Shown: positions 18,232 through 31,254 of the stretch, piece after piece
Layout: each line of letters begins with the position of its first letter
Numbering within the stretch: position 1 is the stretch's first letter
NCBI GenBank assembly: GCA_018806915.1
Contig: JAGKQI010000087.1
Span: forward strand, 558,001-622,000
Direction: 5' to 3'
Source: Phytophthora colocasiae
Taxonomy: Eukaryota > Oomycota > Peronosporomycetes > Peronosporales > Peronosporaceae
Length of the DNA stretch: 64,000 nt
The notes under the pieces: generated by a model
Database searches by the model: none
Told to the model about the DNA's origin: nothing
Seen by the model: the letters and a program-made list of their open reading frames with translations, nothing else
Position numbers and translations under genes: made by a program

Positions 18232-20108
18232 TGTCGCGAAGTCGGTGAAACTTTTACCGCGGTGCAGGGGCGTACAGTGAACCTGGAAATGCGACTACTG
18301 ATATAATACCAGAGTCGCACAGCAAGGTGGGCGTGTGTTACCTTGTACTGTCCTCATAGGTTCGTTGTCTTGGTAATGAGACCCTCGCCGGGGCCGTGAG
18401 AGTTTGTGGTGAGAGAGAGGGTTCCTGGTGTGGGCCGTCGGATGTCCTTCTCGTCCTCACAGGAGCGCTTGAGAGTCGAACGTTCTCCGGTGAACACTTG
18501 TTTACGCCGGAGATTTCTGAAGGCAAAAGAGAGATTAATACAAAGGGAAGCCTTGTTGTTAGACTTCCGAGATAGCCGCAATATAGAGTCCTGATATACA
18601 AATATGTAGCTGCTCATATTCTTTCCTGGCCCTTGAGCAGTGGGCTAGTTCTCCAGGTCAACTAGGGAAATGTTCACCAGACACCTGGTCTGTCTGGTAT
18701 TCCCGTAACTTTCGCGCACCACCCTCTAATATATAGAGGGAAAATAAACCAATACACTATCAGTTATATAACAGTCTACCGAGCGTCTTGAGAGCGACTG
18801 TCTAGCTCCCAAAACCTGTCCAAACGTACAATATGAAATGGGCTACTGCTAGAGACAAGACAAACGACCCAACTAGTAAATGGAATAGGTGGGTCCTCTC
18901 AGGTCTCTACGTTACGCTGATCTCCACCTAAAGGGACTTGATAGGTGAGAGATCACACGACTCAAAGCTTTGTCGTGGCCTAGTACTTACCAGAAGCAGC
19001 AGGTAGACGACCTTGTTATAACAAAGCAAATCGAACTCGTTACAATACGGCAAATTGAACTCTGGTTATCTATCTCGTATCTCTCTGTCTTCTGTCTTCT
19101 ACATTCTCAGGTAAACTTGGTCTCAGTATACTCAGGAATCTTCACTTGGGCTCACTATGGTAGTCGGTACAGCGGATCTTGTCGAGTCGACACTTAGAGT
19201 GGGTTGCGTGCCACTTGATTGCGTGAGGTCGTGTTGGGTACACTTGGTTTCAGTATGGGGTGGACTTCAGAGTGTCAGAGGAGACTGGTATCCTGTTCAT
19301 CAGGAGTCTGGAATCATGTTCATCGGAGACATGTTCATCGGAACCATGTACTCCGGAATCATGTACATCAGAGTCGTGATACCAGAGTCGTGACACTTAT
19401 GTCTGATCATCGGAGTCTTGTACGTCGGAGTCTGTTCATCGGAAACTGGTGATGTCTGGAATATTGCTTGTATAAGCCGGACACATCAGACTTGTTCACC
19501 AGAATCATGTACGTCGGACTTCATGTACGTCGGACTCATGTACGTCGGACTCATGTACGTCAGACTCATGTACGTCAGACTTCATGGTGTGATATCAGAG
19601 TTTCCATGCGTGATACCAGAAATCCATGAGTGTTTTTAGGGTGCGGAGCACGTATGCTACAACGCACGAAGTCCAGTTGGGATATGCGCGGGGTGCGCTA
19701 CGTCCGGTGCGCGATACTTGGTATCTTGTGGGTATAATAGTATTCCTTGAACCATCATCGTCACACAGGACGGCAACGGGATGAGGTCTCTCAGAGATAC
19801 GTTCTTCTGAGAGACTTTCTGCCAATCTTTAGGCACTCATCGTCGGGGAAAGTCCGGTGATCAGACTGAGTGTTTTACGTCTCTCGGAGTTTGTGCACTT
19901 TCCGAGGAACACTTCTGATCTCTTGGGCCCCTTTGCAGTACTGGTGAAGGTTAAATATATCAATTTTCTCCCACAAATCCATCATATAGTCACACGGGAC
20001 ATACCCTCGTCCCGTGTCCCCCTTTCTCCCAGTTATCCATCATTCATCCAATCACATCACAGCGTAACGGCCACATTCCAATCGAAAATCGTATTTAACA
20101 GCATGTCA
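18232..20108 (-). repeat. Element C 3' LTR
   Basis: Plus-strand limits TGTCGCGAAGTCGG and CAGCATGTCA. It is nearly identical to the 33834-35678 LTR for the first 900 bp and differs by indels after that. It contains a 15-bp tandem array near 19500. Confidence 0.93.
19500..19590. repeat. Tandem 15-bp repeat in the C 3' LTR
   Basis: Five consecutive copies of CATGTACGTCRGACT. The other LTR has only about two copies (near 35125-35155), so the array changed length after insertion or during copying. Confidence 0.85.
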
Positions 20109-20122
20109 ACCGCCCCTCCTGG
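20109..20122 (-). other. Element C polypurine tract
   Basis: Minus-strand CCAGGAGGGGCGGT next to the 3' LTR. Confidence 0.7.
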
Positions 20123-20163
20123 TCATAATTCATCAGTGCGGAACTGTCTCCAAACTGAGTATC

Positions 20164-23100
20164 ATGGCCAGGCCAGTACGTCAGAGGTCCCGTGAACATA
20201 GTGTAGCTGTGCCGCTCTCCGAACTTCCGGGGTTTCAGAATCTCTGGCGTCCTGTCGCTCAGTCTGATTCCATCAGACTCAGAAATAGCCAACTGTCGTA
20301 TCCAATAAACGGTCACATTCCGATTTCTTTTCTGACGAGCATGTCAGAAGAAAATCCTGCAACCAGGGGCTCTCCATTGGCTCCTACTACAGGCGACGCC
20401 TCGGGCATTGGGCCCGCTTCGGCATCCGTAGCATCGCAAGGTGGTGACGGCGGTAATACCGTGTCATCTGGACGCAGCTTAATCGCCCCAGCCTCACAGT
20501 CGAGCGCGTCCGCCGCTCCGAAGCAGGGCGTTGATGCTGCTGACGGCGATGATCACACGGACATGCCAAACACGTCTGCGGCCTCTACTTCCATGGGTTC
20601 GACCTCCAGTGTCATCTCTTCGTTCCCCAGAGGCCCCCACATTCTCTCCACTGCTGAGGTCGACAGTTTGTTCGCTCCTGGGCAGCAACTACTGGGAGAC
20701 ATGACCCCTCCAACTGGGTGGACCCCGAGCCAACGCCCGAAGGACATCCGTTCTTAGTTGGTGTCCCGGCGCTTGCCGAGGACTTTCGTGTGGGCAACCA
20801 CATAGCGAACATCTACGGTGGGCCCGGCGCTCTGGTGGGCCTTGAGGGTTTCACGGCGGCAGACATTTCGGAACTTGAGCGTGTGATTCCTGACTTTACC
20901 GAAAGTCAGATGCTCGTTCCTCACGTGGACAGCCGTGATCGCCAGAACCTTGAAGCGCACATGGGGTCCGTCGATGTTCATCGGGAGTTGGCTGCAATCC
21001 TCTCGCACCTCCCTCATCAGCGTCTCGCCGAGCGAGTGTACAAGACGTCTGGTTCCCTGAAGCAAATGGCAGGTGCTCATCGTCGACTTCGGCTTCAAGC
21101 AGAGTCCCAGGTCAACGCGTCTCTGGTGGACACGGCTGCTATTCAGAACGAGTCTGAAGATCTCTAGCGTCAGTGGGTCTTCAACTGCCAATATTGGCGT
21201 CACGAAGTATTGGACGCCCGACGTACTGCCGGTCAGGTCGAGGATCGTCTGGGCGTTGAGTCCAGTGACCTCGCATCTCACTACCAAGACCAGACCGACG
21301 CTCTGGAGACCGAGAAGTCAACGTTGGAAGAGCGTCTGAAGGACTCCCAGGCGGAGATTCAGCTGCTGAAGGCACGCCCCACGACCACTGCCATGGACTC
21401 CTGGGGTTTTCTGGAATACTTGTTCGAACACGGGGAGCTGAACGGCAGTTGGGTTCGTCTCCAAAAGCTTCTGGTGAACTTCCAGGAGGGCAAGGCACCG
21501 CCGGAGGACTGGGACACAATCGTTAACGTGACGGCTGTGGATCAGCGCAAGGCTGCGATTCCAGACTTCGCCGAGCACTTGGCTAAGGCTCGCTCTGCTC
21601 AGGCTGCTGGGGCCCAGAAAACGACCCGTGTGCTAGACTTGACGTCCACCGGGGGTGGAGTGGTGGTTTCTGGTGACCCGACGAGCGCTTCCAAGAAATC
21701 CGGTAAGGCTCGCCTGGTGACCAAGCCAGCGTCTCCTACCAAGTCGAACAAGTCTCCTGGTAAACGTCGTGTTTAAGTCCCCCAGGATCATCCCAACAAC
21801 TATACGCCTGGCATTGACTCGGTCCGTCCGGCGAGCGCTAAGTCTCCGGTGTCCAAGGACGTGGTCCAGACCGTGCTGCCAGATGGAGTTGTCTCGGAGG
21901 AAGTTCGCCCGGACCTGCGCTTAGCCTTGCTCGCTGGGCTCAAGTATGAGACCGCGATGAAGTGGCTTCGCACGGACAAGCCTGCCCACAGCCTGTTCAC
22001 GGGACGCCCCTTGGTACAAATGCTGGTTAGCATGATGTACTGGCGCAAGTTGAACCAGACTCCGTGGGCTTCGTACGTGCCTGAGACGTATTACAAGATG
22101 GCCGAAGTGGAATTACGCCGTCTCCAGAATGACGATAAGGAACCGCCGGTCTGGGAAGCTCTGGGTGCTCACGTCCCGTATCCTATCAGCGAGCCTGAGT
22201 CTACTGAGGACGATCCTCAGAAGGACCCGAACTTCAAGGAGTCTGGTGAACAGGAGTCTTCCTCAAGCGATGAAGAGTCCAGTGACAACGATGCCGGTAG
22301 CAACAGCAGTGAGTCCGATGACCAGGGGTCCAACGATCACTCGCGTTCTGGCACCAAACGTCCACGGGACTATGAGTCCAGTGATACTGACGACTCTAGT
22401 CCAATAATCCCCACCAAGAAGTCCAAGCGGGGCAGTGTGCACGAGGCGGCCAGGTCCAAGACGAGCAGTCAGAAGTCCGGTGGCACCTCCACGTCAAGTC
22501 CCAAGAACAAGAAATCTGGGGGTTCTCCCAAGCCTAGCTCCAAGGGCAAGAAATCTGGTGACTCCAAGTCCCACAAGAGTTCTTCGGGCAAGCAGCCTTC
22601 CGGCAAACTCCGAAAATCAAGCCTGGTGTCCAAGCCGTACACGTCGTTGACGCCGAAGGAGTTGCTGACTATCGAGGCTCCGGACACCCACTGCTCGTCG
22701 TGGCTGTACTACGGCATCCCGGTTCAGCCGACGAGTGATACCAAGGCGGCTATCGGGCAGACTCCCGGGTTCCCAGACTTTGATCCCCACAGACACAGTC
22801 TGGTGCCCCTGAAGAAACGCTGGAATTCCAAGAAGTACCAAGCTCTACTGGACGAGGTGCCGGCTCCGTGGGAAGTCATGTACCAGAACCGCCGGACCGA
22901 GCTTTACTTTCATCTGAAGACCTCTGTCCCTTGGTTCAGGCGGACATCGAAGAACTCGCGTTCCTGATGAACAAGAACGCACAAGCGCTATGGGAACGCA
23001 CCCACTGGGTGATAATGGACCCTGACGCTGACCTGCTGTCCGGCGAACAGCACAATGAACGTGGGCTTCGCCGGGTGTCTCTGTTGCGTCAATATCAAGC

Positions 23101-23407
23101 GGTAGTGTCCAAGGTTCTGAAGCACAAGGATTTTCCGTAGACACTAATGTTTGAGCCCGGCATCTGGAAGGTCCCGGACAAATATTGCCCGTGGATCTGG
23201 CAAGACCCGCGTGCACGTAAGATCGGAGGTCCCAAGTGCCTGAGCTTGCGCAAGCAGCTTGAGGCTATCGACTCAGCTGAACCGGCGCGCACACAGTGGG
23301 CCGCAGCATCTTCCGACAGGGACTGGATGCAATTCGTGCCATCCGACCTCCGGAAGAAAGCTCTGACGCCTGCAGAACGTGCCAAGAACCCTGTCTCTCT
23401 GAAGTAA
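20164..23407 (+). pseudogene. Element C antisense accessory ORF, about 1000 codons, broken
   Basis: Plus-strand frame starting 55 bp inside the 3' LTR. Pieces: 20164-20757; 20718-22967 in one frame with in-frame TAG (21165) and TAA (21774); 22868-23407 in another frame with TAG (23138). Content: Ser/Ala-rich N-terminus, a coiled coil (ALETEKSTLEERLKDSQAEI, near 21300), a very acidic Ser/Asp/Glu stretch, a TKRPRDYESS basic motif, and a long Ser/Lys-rich region. It ends 384 bp before the pol stop, so unlike B1, D and E it does not overlap pol. No known domain; same position and composition as the other antisense ORFs. Confidence 0.6.
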
Positions 23408-23791
23408 GTACGCCAGAAGTCTGGTATACACTTCGTGGCATTTCCGGGGAACTACACTTCTTCTTTCAGAACAACTTAGTCGTCTGCATATCGTAGCGTA
23501 GTAACAATTCCAAATATAGTTCCCCAGCCACCTTCTCCTTTAACATCCTCGTGTCATTCATTCATCTTCTTCTCGTAGCATCGTCATAATCCACTCGTAA
23601 ACATTCCATCGTAAATACACAATCACAAAATCATCTCCATACAAATTCACATATCAACCACCATCTCTAGAAAACACGTATTCCCGAAATCACATCTCTG
23701 AAAGACATGTCTCTCAGACGCCTCATCTCTGAAGTACATCCGTCTGGTGAACAGTGGTGCTCACCAGAGTCTTCAGAGTAGGTTCTGGAGT
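23408..23791. other. Gap between the two convergent ORF ends of element C
   Basis: AT-rich sequence with many TCATC/CATCATC and TCTCTGAA words and no recognisable gene. It probably holds 3' ends of both transcripts, by position only. Confidence 0.4.
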
Positions 23792-24237
23792 TTATACTCT
23801 GGGGTGATCGTCTCCAGATTGCATTGCTTGGAAACGAGCTCGCGCTCGTGCGCTCTGATTGAACTCATACAGCAAGGCGCCACAGTTCAGCTTTGACAAG
23901 GGTAACCACTCTGCTTCATCGTACCCCTTCCACTTGACCAGGTATTCCCGAAGTCTTTTAGAGGTCCTGGTACGCTTGCTCCACCGAGTATCCAGTATCT
24001 TTTCCACTTCGTATTCATCATTCTCGGTGTCAGGTTCCCAACTGTCTTCTGGCAACAGCGCCGCATCAAGTCGTCGTCTCTATGGACATCGAGTTCCACA
24101 GTAGGTCTTCTGGGAAACAAGGCTCTCGGTTTCAGGCGACTCACATGAACCCAAGGGTTCACCCGATACCCGGTGTCCTCGACCTTGAGTTTCACACGGA
24201 AGTCATCCAACATTTCTTCAATACGGAAAGGACCATG
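23792..24237 (-). pseudogene. Element C integrase tail and chromodomain
   Basis: Continues the integrase frame after a TGA at 24238-24240 (GYRVNPWVHVSRLKP block), then shifts frame near 24070 into a chromodomain: YEVEKILDTRW ... REYLVKWKGYDEAEWLPL. Confidence 0.82.
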
Positions 24238-25689
24238 TCACATGTGTGCGAGTTTTCGACTCAGCCCCGTCTGTACCTTGGGGATGTATAACCACACGGC
24301 ATCTCCGACGGCAAATCCGGACTTCAGGCGTTCTGACAACTCCTTCCACTTTCGGGTTTGTTTTTCAGAACGTTCCCGCTTGGCCTTCTTCTGAAGTTCT
24401 TCGGCACATGCTTGAGCGTAACTGTAATCTCGCTGCATCTTCCGACGCCACTCATAAGCAGTGCGCTCTTGTACACCAGAAGGCTTTGGACCAAGCATCG
24501 CGGACACAGTCCCATGAGCATCCCACCCGTGCACCAGAAAGAAAGGTGTTTCCAAAGGGGTCGCATCAAAGGAAGTGTTCAAGGCGAACATCAGACGTTC
24601 GGCGTGGTCGTCCCAGTCACTCTGGTCAGCTTCGACGATGTATGCCTTGATAGCACGCACGACTGTCTGAACAGACTGCTCTTGTTGGCCGTTTGCCTGG
24701 GGACGGTACGCCAGAGTCGCTCGTTGTCTACTTCCCAGAAGGTCCCGGAAACACTTGAACACTTCACTCATGAACCGAGGATCCTGATCATGGCGTATCA
24801 GAGAACTAGCTCCGAAGTTCCGGAAGACACGTTCCTCGTAAGCTTCAGCGACGTCTTGAGCCGTAGTAATACTCATAGACTTACCCATCACGTACCCGGA
24901 GAACATGTCTTGGAACAATAATAAGAACGTGTTGGCTCTGGCAGACTTTGGCATGTGCGTCACGAAATCCATGGACACCACTTCAAAAGGTCGACTGGGC
25001 TCGATGTTGCCGGGCGACGGGCCAGGATTTGGGGGACGCCCCTTGCCGCTAGCACAGTCCGTACACTCCTTGACAAATCTTTCCACGTCAGCGTACATAC
25101 CAATCCAGTAGAACTCGGAGCTTAGCTTCTCAAACGTGCGCTTGATTCCCTGGTGAGCACCTTGGTAATCCCCATGAGCATAATGCAGCATGTCGGCATG
25201 CAAGTCTCTGGGAACCACAAGTCTGAGTTCATCAACCATGTCCCGCGGACGTTCTCTGGTAGCACGTCTGAGGCGGTACAGAACATCTCTGGAATCCAAG
25301 AAGAAGTCATCGGCAATCCTGGCAAGCTTCCTTACTCGAGGTCGTGGCAAATTTCCCACGTCACCCTTGAGAAACTTGATAAGTTCCGCCAGATGAACAT
25401 CTTGAGTCTGGTGAACTTTAATCCGCCGCCAACGTTCCTCTTGGAACTCCAGTGGGCCCATAGGTTCACGTGCTTCCACATCGTCTGGTAGGTTTGTATC
25501 CGCCTGATTCTGAGCACGGGTAATGGCAGCAAAGATCTTGGCCGCGTGAGGCAGTGGTGCAGACTCTGGTCCTGGTTCATCCACCTCCAGTGTACCATCT
25601 TGTTTACCAGAGGTCTGGTGAACATCGTCCGGAGCATCAGAAGACACCACCTCGGGAGACTTCATCAACTTCTCGTGAATCTTGGACAC
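24238..25689 (-). pseudogene. Element C integrase
   Basis: 484-codon frame, continuous with the upstream RNase H except for a TAG at 25765-25767. Zinc domain H172, H179, C209, C212; catalytic D241 (SMDFVTHMP), D301 (RHDQDPRF) and E337 (NGQQEQSV), the last two 35 residues apart as in retroviral-type integrases. Joins element DNA to the chromosome. The core itself is uninterrupted. Confidence 0.88.
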
Positions 25690-25764
25690 CAGTTGCAGAT
25701 GAGTCAGTTCATCGGAGTCCTGAACCCGCCAGGATTCGCCGAGCGCCAGGGTCTTGGACGTCAG

Positions 25765-26160
25765 CTAATCGGCCGCCTGATTAAACACACGTTTCACGTG
25801 TACTAACTTCAGGGACTGGAACTTGGGCTTCAGAGACTCGAACTTGGCTAACTTCCGCTGTAGATTCGGCTGATTACAGTTGATCAGACCTTGAGCTTGT
25901 TGAATAGCAATACGAGAGTCTCCGACAACCACTAAGTCCCGAATACCACGTTCCAGGGCTAACCTCAATCCGTTGATCAAACCACAGTATTCTGAGGCGT
26001 TCACAGTGACGTCTTTCAGAGCAAAACCTTGGGCCTCCAAGACACTCCATCCGGGGAGTTCCCAAAGTACACAGCCGCAGCTTCCTAGACGGGTAGACGT
26101 CTTGGCAAGCACCATCAAAACTCAGGACACATCCTCGGTAGTCAGACTCCAGCATCTCCA
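25765..26160 (-). pseudogene. Element C second RNase H (archaeal type)
   Basis: Separate from the normal gypsy RNase H. It has FDGA (catalytic Asp, in the preceding frame), NASEYCGLINGLRLALERG (Glu), VVGDSRIAIQQAQG (Asp) and VFNQAAD at the end, the spacing of archaeal-type RNase H. It removes RNA from RNA-DNA hybrids. A frameshift near 26110 and a TAG after NQAAD disrupt it. Such an extra RNase H is known in some plant Ty3/gypsy lineages and reported for oomycetes. Confidence 0.8.
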
Positions 26161-27640
26161 CACTGATGGGCGCTGGGGGTTTGACTCGCCCCTTGACGGG
26201 GATGAGATTTTCGGAGACCTCATCGAGGTGTTCACGGGGTGTGATACCCGCTCCAAGAATGGCTGGGAGGCCATCTTCGTCACGCTGGATTCTACGGATC
26301 TCCAGGTTCCAGTGAGATAACTTCATCCCCCACTTCACGTTCCGACCATCGCTAGAGCTCGACGTCAACAGCCATTTCAACACCGAGTACCTAGTGTACA
26401 CCGTGATCACCGGACTCGTGTCCACCAGAGCTCGGAAGTTCTCCAGAACTCTGAGGATCGCGATGACGTCCTTTTCTGCGATGTGATACCGGAGTTCTGC
26501 CTCGTTTAGAACGCGTCCGGTGAACCGTACGGGGTGTATCACTCCATCGTACTCTTGTCCTAGGACAGCCGAAGCAACCCACGGGTTCGCGTGAGGTATG
26601 ATGACGAAAGGTCTGGTACGATCTGGATGTCTGAGGAGCGGTGTCGAGACGATCTTGCGCTTCAGAATCTCGAAGGCTTCTTTGGCACGAGCCAAATCTC
26701 GACCAGCCCGAATCTGTTCATCAGACAACTCGTAGAGTACTGCAGCGATCACCGGCAAGTCTCCGATAAACTTATTGTAATAGTTCAGACTTCCCATGAA
26801 ACTTTGTACCCCCTTGAGTGTCGATGGGAACGGCAGTTCCTCCACTCCTTTGGCAATCTTCGGCGTAGCCCTCAGTCCTTCGGCACTAATTTCATGTGGC
26901 AGATAAGGGATCGTCAGCTTCCCGAACTCACTCTTGGGCAGACTCACGGAAATATTCCAGTATCTGAGTCTGAAGAGCAAAGCGTTCAGATCTTCACAGA
27001 GTTGATCCCAGGTAGGTGCCCCATGAGCAATGTCGTCGATATAGGAACTTCGACCTAGTACTGGTCCGATGAAGGACGGGACAGGGATGTTCCTCTGAAA
27101 GACTGTCCTGTCATTTGGTCAGTGAGCACCGGAAACTCTGACAAATGTTCATCAGAGTTCTGAGGTTGTTCACCAGAAACCGTACTATGTTCGTCAGAGT
27201 TCTGGGGTTCCAACTTCAGAAATTCCAGCACATCCGGGTCAACTTCAGCTTCTGCTTCAGGCGACAACCTCACGAACCCCCACAGACAGTTATCCAGCAT
27301 AGCCTGGTATACCAGAGGTGCGTTCTTCAGACCGAAGAGCATTCTTACCCACTGGAAATGTCCGAATGGGCAAATGAACGCCGAAATCAGCCTTGCACGC
27401 TCCGTCATCCGGACGGCCCAAAAGCCACTAGCCATATCCAGACTCATAAACCACAACGCTGCCTCAAATCCAATCAGCAGATCGTCTATCAGGGGCAACG
27501 GATAACGCGACAACTGGATAAAACCATTCACCACTGGATAATCAATGCACATGCGTCTATCCACACCATTCTTCTTGAGAACAATCACAATCGGTGAAGC
27601 CCAGGGCGAAGTTGAATACTCGATGAGTCCGGTCTCCAGG
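26161..27640 (-). pseudogene. Element C reverse transcriptase and gypsy RNase H
   Basis: RT blocks in successive frames: RRMCIDYPVVNGFIQLSRYPL, FMSLDMASGFWAV (first catalytic Asp), FGHFQWVRMLFGLKNAP, and in another frame YIDDIAHG (catalytic box, minus strand near 27036), then LPHEISAEGL, QSFMGSLNYYNKFIGDL and RNase H (ELRYHIAEKDVIAILRVL, WLLTSS). A stop at 27055 and at least two frameshifts make it inactive. The first shift is at a run of six T (27644-27649). Confidence 0.85.
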
Positions 27641-29453
27641 AGCTTTTTTCAGGAGTTCATACACCTTGATCATCAGGTGAGGGGCAACGGACCTTGCACG
27701 TTGAACAGGTTTTGCATCTCCCACATCCAAGTCGCAGAACACGCCCCTTGCCGGGTCAGATGCGGCATTGCCGTCTCCTAGAAAGATTTTCCGGTGATAC
27801 TTCAAGATGTCTCTGAGTTTCTGCTCCATCTCCGGTGTCGTTTTCCCAGGTACTCCGACATCAGCCTTGTCAATGTCACACTCAGGAGTCAATTCTTCCA
27901 ACTCAGGTAACATAACCAATTGATCACGCAGCTGAGAGAGTAGCTCCGTTCCTTCCCGTATGTAAACACCAGGTTCCAGATCTAGTTCCTCATTCGTGAC
28001 TCGCATGCACCGCTCGTACTCCACACGAAGCTTTTCCACAGGGGTGCCTGGCATACACTGGATAGGGATGTCCCCCGAACTGTCTGTCGGATCATCATCT
28101 CCCAAAGACAGTTCACCAGAAACATCAGGGTCACTCAGAACAGGTTCATCCTCACTGGTACTTGACATTACAGGTATGTTTCCAGAGTCTCTCAGAGCTG
28201 TTCCTTCTGACGACACTTCCAAATCCCTGGTATCCACAGCGACTTCTCGGGTCTCTCCTTCTTCAGCATCCACACGATCATCTATCTGCGTGGCCACGTC
28301 CAAAGCGAAACGAACTCGTTTTGTTCGCGGGGCCGATGTGGGCCTCACGAACTGTACTCGAGCATTATCCAGCCTTGGACGTTGCAAAATCTTGGCCGGC
28401 CAAGGGTATACTGGATGACCCACACACGGAGATTGAGGTATCAGAGCCTCCAGGTCCGCTTCTGCCTTCAGACGTTTCTTGGTTTCTGGTGACGGAGTGT
28501 TCTCCAGAATCAAAACTTCCCAGTCGCGGTAGGCTGCAGAGCCTGGCCGTACGAAGCGACCATGTCGTGGGAAAAACCCATACTCCACAATCCTTGCGAC
28601 ATCAGAAAATTCATTCACCCACGTATTCTTGTCCGAAATGTTCACCACGCGCGCCGCCACAGGCCAAGACCGAGATGCATAAATCAACTGCGTCACCCAA
28701 CGGTCTCCACGTCCTGCCCACACGACCTCTCGTTGTGGGTTCGTCGGGCCATAGTCAAACCGAACAACAAACTCTTCACCAGGCCCCAGAAGTACAGCCT
28801 CACTTGGTCTGATGGACCTGTTTCGACCGATATGATCACCACGTTCCCAGCTGCACATCATCACTACGACTTCATCTGGCATAGATACCAGTCCCTCACG
28901 AACACTGATCCTCAGACCAGCCACAAACATGAATCCCATTCCCAATAGCACGTTTATACCTTCGCCGATATTCGCGACCCAGACATCAACAATGTAAATC
29001 ACTCTCGGTCCGAGAGTCAGCTTAATTTCAGCACCGGCACCAATGTACGTTGGAAATCCTCCCATCCCAGACACCCTTGTTTGTTTGTGTGACTTCAGCT
29101 TGAGTCCGAGCTTACGCGCAAAGTCGTAACTCAAGATGTTAAGTGTCCAGGAGAATCTTGGTCCGATGATCATTGACAGCACCATGTACCATAACCACAT
29201 CACGCTTTGCAGGATCAGGGTAGTGATCCTCCCACCAGCCATAACATTCCCCGTCCTTCAGACGAAACTGGATCGTGTCGTCCAGGGGCGATTCATTGTC
29301 CTTCGGAAAGTCTGGTGAACAGTCTCTCGGAAGGTCCGATGGACTGTCTCTCAGACGCGGAATTTCTGAAGACATGGCTGATGCTTGAGCTAAAGCGGTC
29401 ATGCAATGTTGATTTTTAGGTTGGGTCGTTTTGAGCTCCGGTCCTACGTACAC
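27641..29453 (-). pseudogene. Element C protease and protease-RT spacer
   Basis: The frame starting at 29453 ends at the protease active site (KILLDT then stop, 29139). The next frame resumes with SYDFARKLGLKL and GINVLLGMGFM, so a small deletion removed the Gly after DT. A long acidic spacer rich in Ser/Asp follows before the RT start. Confidence 0.78.
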
Positions 29454-29517
29454 TAGAACACATAACTCTGGGGTGTGCCTTGCCCGGCGCGTTTCGGATC
29501 CCCATCTGACGGGCTTG

Positions 29518-29856
29518 CTAGTTTAACTGTTTCCCAGAGTCAGCCTCGTCACCCAGGAGTTTCTCCAGCAGGTGATCCGGCAGGTCCTTCAGTGCACCTT
29601 GACGGGCTAGTTTCTTGAGGGATTCCAGAGTTTTGATGTATTCACACGGTCTCCCGGGGTGCACCTTTCCGCAAACTTCACACGGCGGTACTCGACACAA
29701 CCTGCTCGGATGACCTTTCTCCTGACACCGGTCACAGACAATGTCTCTCCAGCAGTTCTCTTCCGAATGACCTGAGCGACGACACTTCTCGCAGAACTTG
29801 TTCCAGTAGTCAGGGTTATCACGACGTGTCTGCTGGAAGTCTCGACCTGATGATCC
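29518..29856 (-). pseudogene. Element C nucleocapsid with three zinc knuckles
   Basis: In frame with the gag ORF after the TGA at 29857-29859. Knuckles: CEKCRRSGHSEENC, CDRCQEKGHPSRLC and the shorter CEVCGKVHPGRPC. Binds element RNA. Confidence 0.82.
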
Positions 29857-31179
29857 TCAGGGAGACTGGGGCGGCGGTCGCCATCCCATGTTGTCCATGA
29901 CCCGATAGACTTCGTTTGTCAGAGTCTGAGTCCAATCAGTACCACCAGGTGCCTGAGAAGCAGCTTGTGCACCAGACGAAGATTGTACGCCGGACATCTC
30001 GCGATCATGTTCTGACGACGAGGCTCTGGCATCCTTCTCCTGGGTTCTGGCATCCACATCGGCATCATCAGAGGCATCCGAGTCTGCTTCCTTGGCGAGG
30101 TACGTCTTCCCCATGCACTTCGGCTTAAACTGTCCACGTGGGAGATTGTCTGCTCGGAAGTCTCGGTTTCTTGTAGTCGTTTCCTGATCACCAGTTCTCC
30201 AGACGTCTTCGTCTTGTTGCAGAGCATATTTCAAGTCCGAACTACTCCTGAACTTCCGACCTTGCAACGCGATCTTCAGACGTTCGTCCTTCAGCTTGGT
30301 AATGTACCTCAGGACGTGTTTCTCCAGACGTCGGGAAGACTTCCTGAAGTCAACCTCAGCTTTTCCGGCGGCCCAGTTCAGGCGATAAAAGAAGTCCAAC
30401 GGAGTATCTGAGCTCTTCATTTCCATCGTGAAATATCTCTCGGAGTATGACGACCGGGCCTTGCAATAGCGCCTGCGAAACTCCGACGATAATTCCTTCC
30501 AGTCGTGGGAAACGCTCTTCGGAAGCTGGTTAAACCAATCTCTGGCAGACACCGGGAGCTTCAGCTTGAGTTCTTGTATGCGGGTCTTGTTCGTCCATGC
30601 TCCCTGGGATGCCATGTTCACGAAACGCTCCCACCAGTGAACACGCTCTCGTAATGTCGCCCGGGGATCGAATTCTCCGATGATACTTGAATTTATGAAG
30701 GACCTCATGGTCAACAGGGTCGTTCCATCTTGTCCATGGGACGCAGTCAGGTTGACGACCTCCGGAGGGTCCAGGTCATCGGATGACGAATTTCCGGAGT
30801 CCGAGCTTGAGTCGCTGGAGCTTCCACCAGGGTCTGGGTCATTCCCGCGTCTTCCAGACCTCCGAGGAGCGTCCCGGCCGTCTTCAGAGCGTCGTTCGCT
30901 TGGTTTCCGGTGTCCATCGCGCCTGGGAGTCGCTGGGCGCCTTCCTTCTGTCTTGACCTCGGTCAGGGGAGCCGCTTGAGCCGTCTGGGTCGTCGTAGTG
31001 GCCGCGGTGGCCGCGCCATGCCTTCCAGCCTTTGCGCGCTTGGTGTCGGCCGATCTCCGTAGGGGAAGAGGCGGATGGAAGGCCTCCGTCGTTTTAATGG
31101 GTGTAACCCTACCCTTACTGGCAACTCCTTCCGATCCCCTAACCCCAGGTGTACGGTCTCCCGGATCCCCACTGTTCAC
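29857..31179 (-). pseudogene. Element C Gag capsid region
   Basis: A 440-codon frame with a typical Ty3/gypsy Gag block: WWERFVNMASQGAW, KLKLPVSARDWFNQLP, FRRRYCKARSSYSERYF, DTPLDFFYRLN. The N-terminal third is Arg/Thr/Ser-rich. It is in the same frame as the coiled-coil and ORF1 regions upstream, separated only by a TAA (31255-31257). Confidence 0.85.
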
Positions 31180-31254
31180 GGTTGCCGGTTTAGGGTCATG
31201 TTCACCGGAGATCTGGGTTGAAGTTGCTACTTCAGGGTGGGCGACCCCTTGAAC

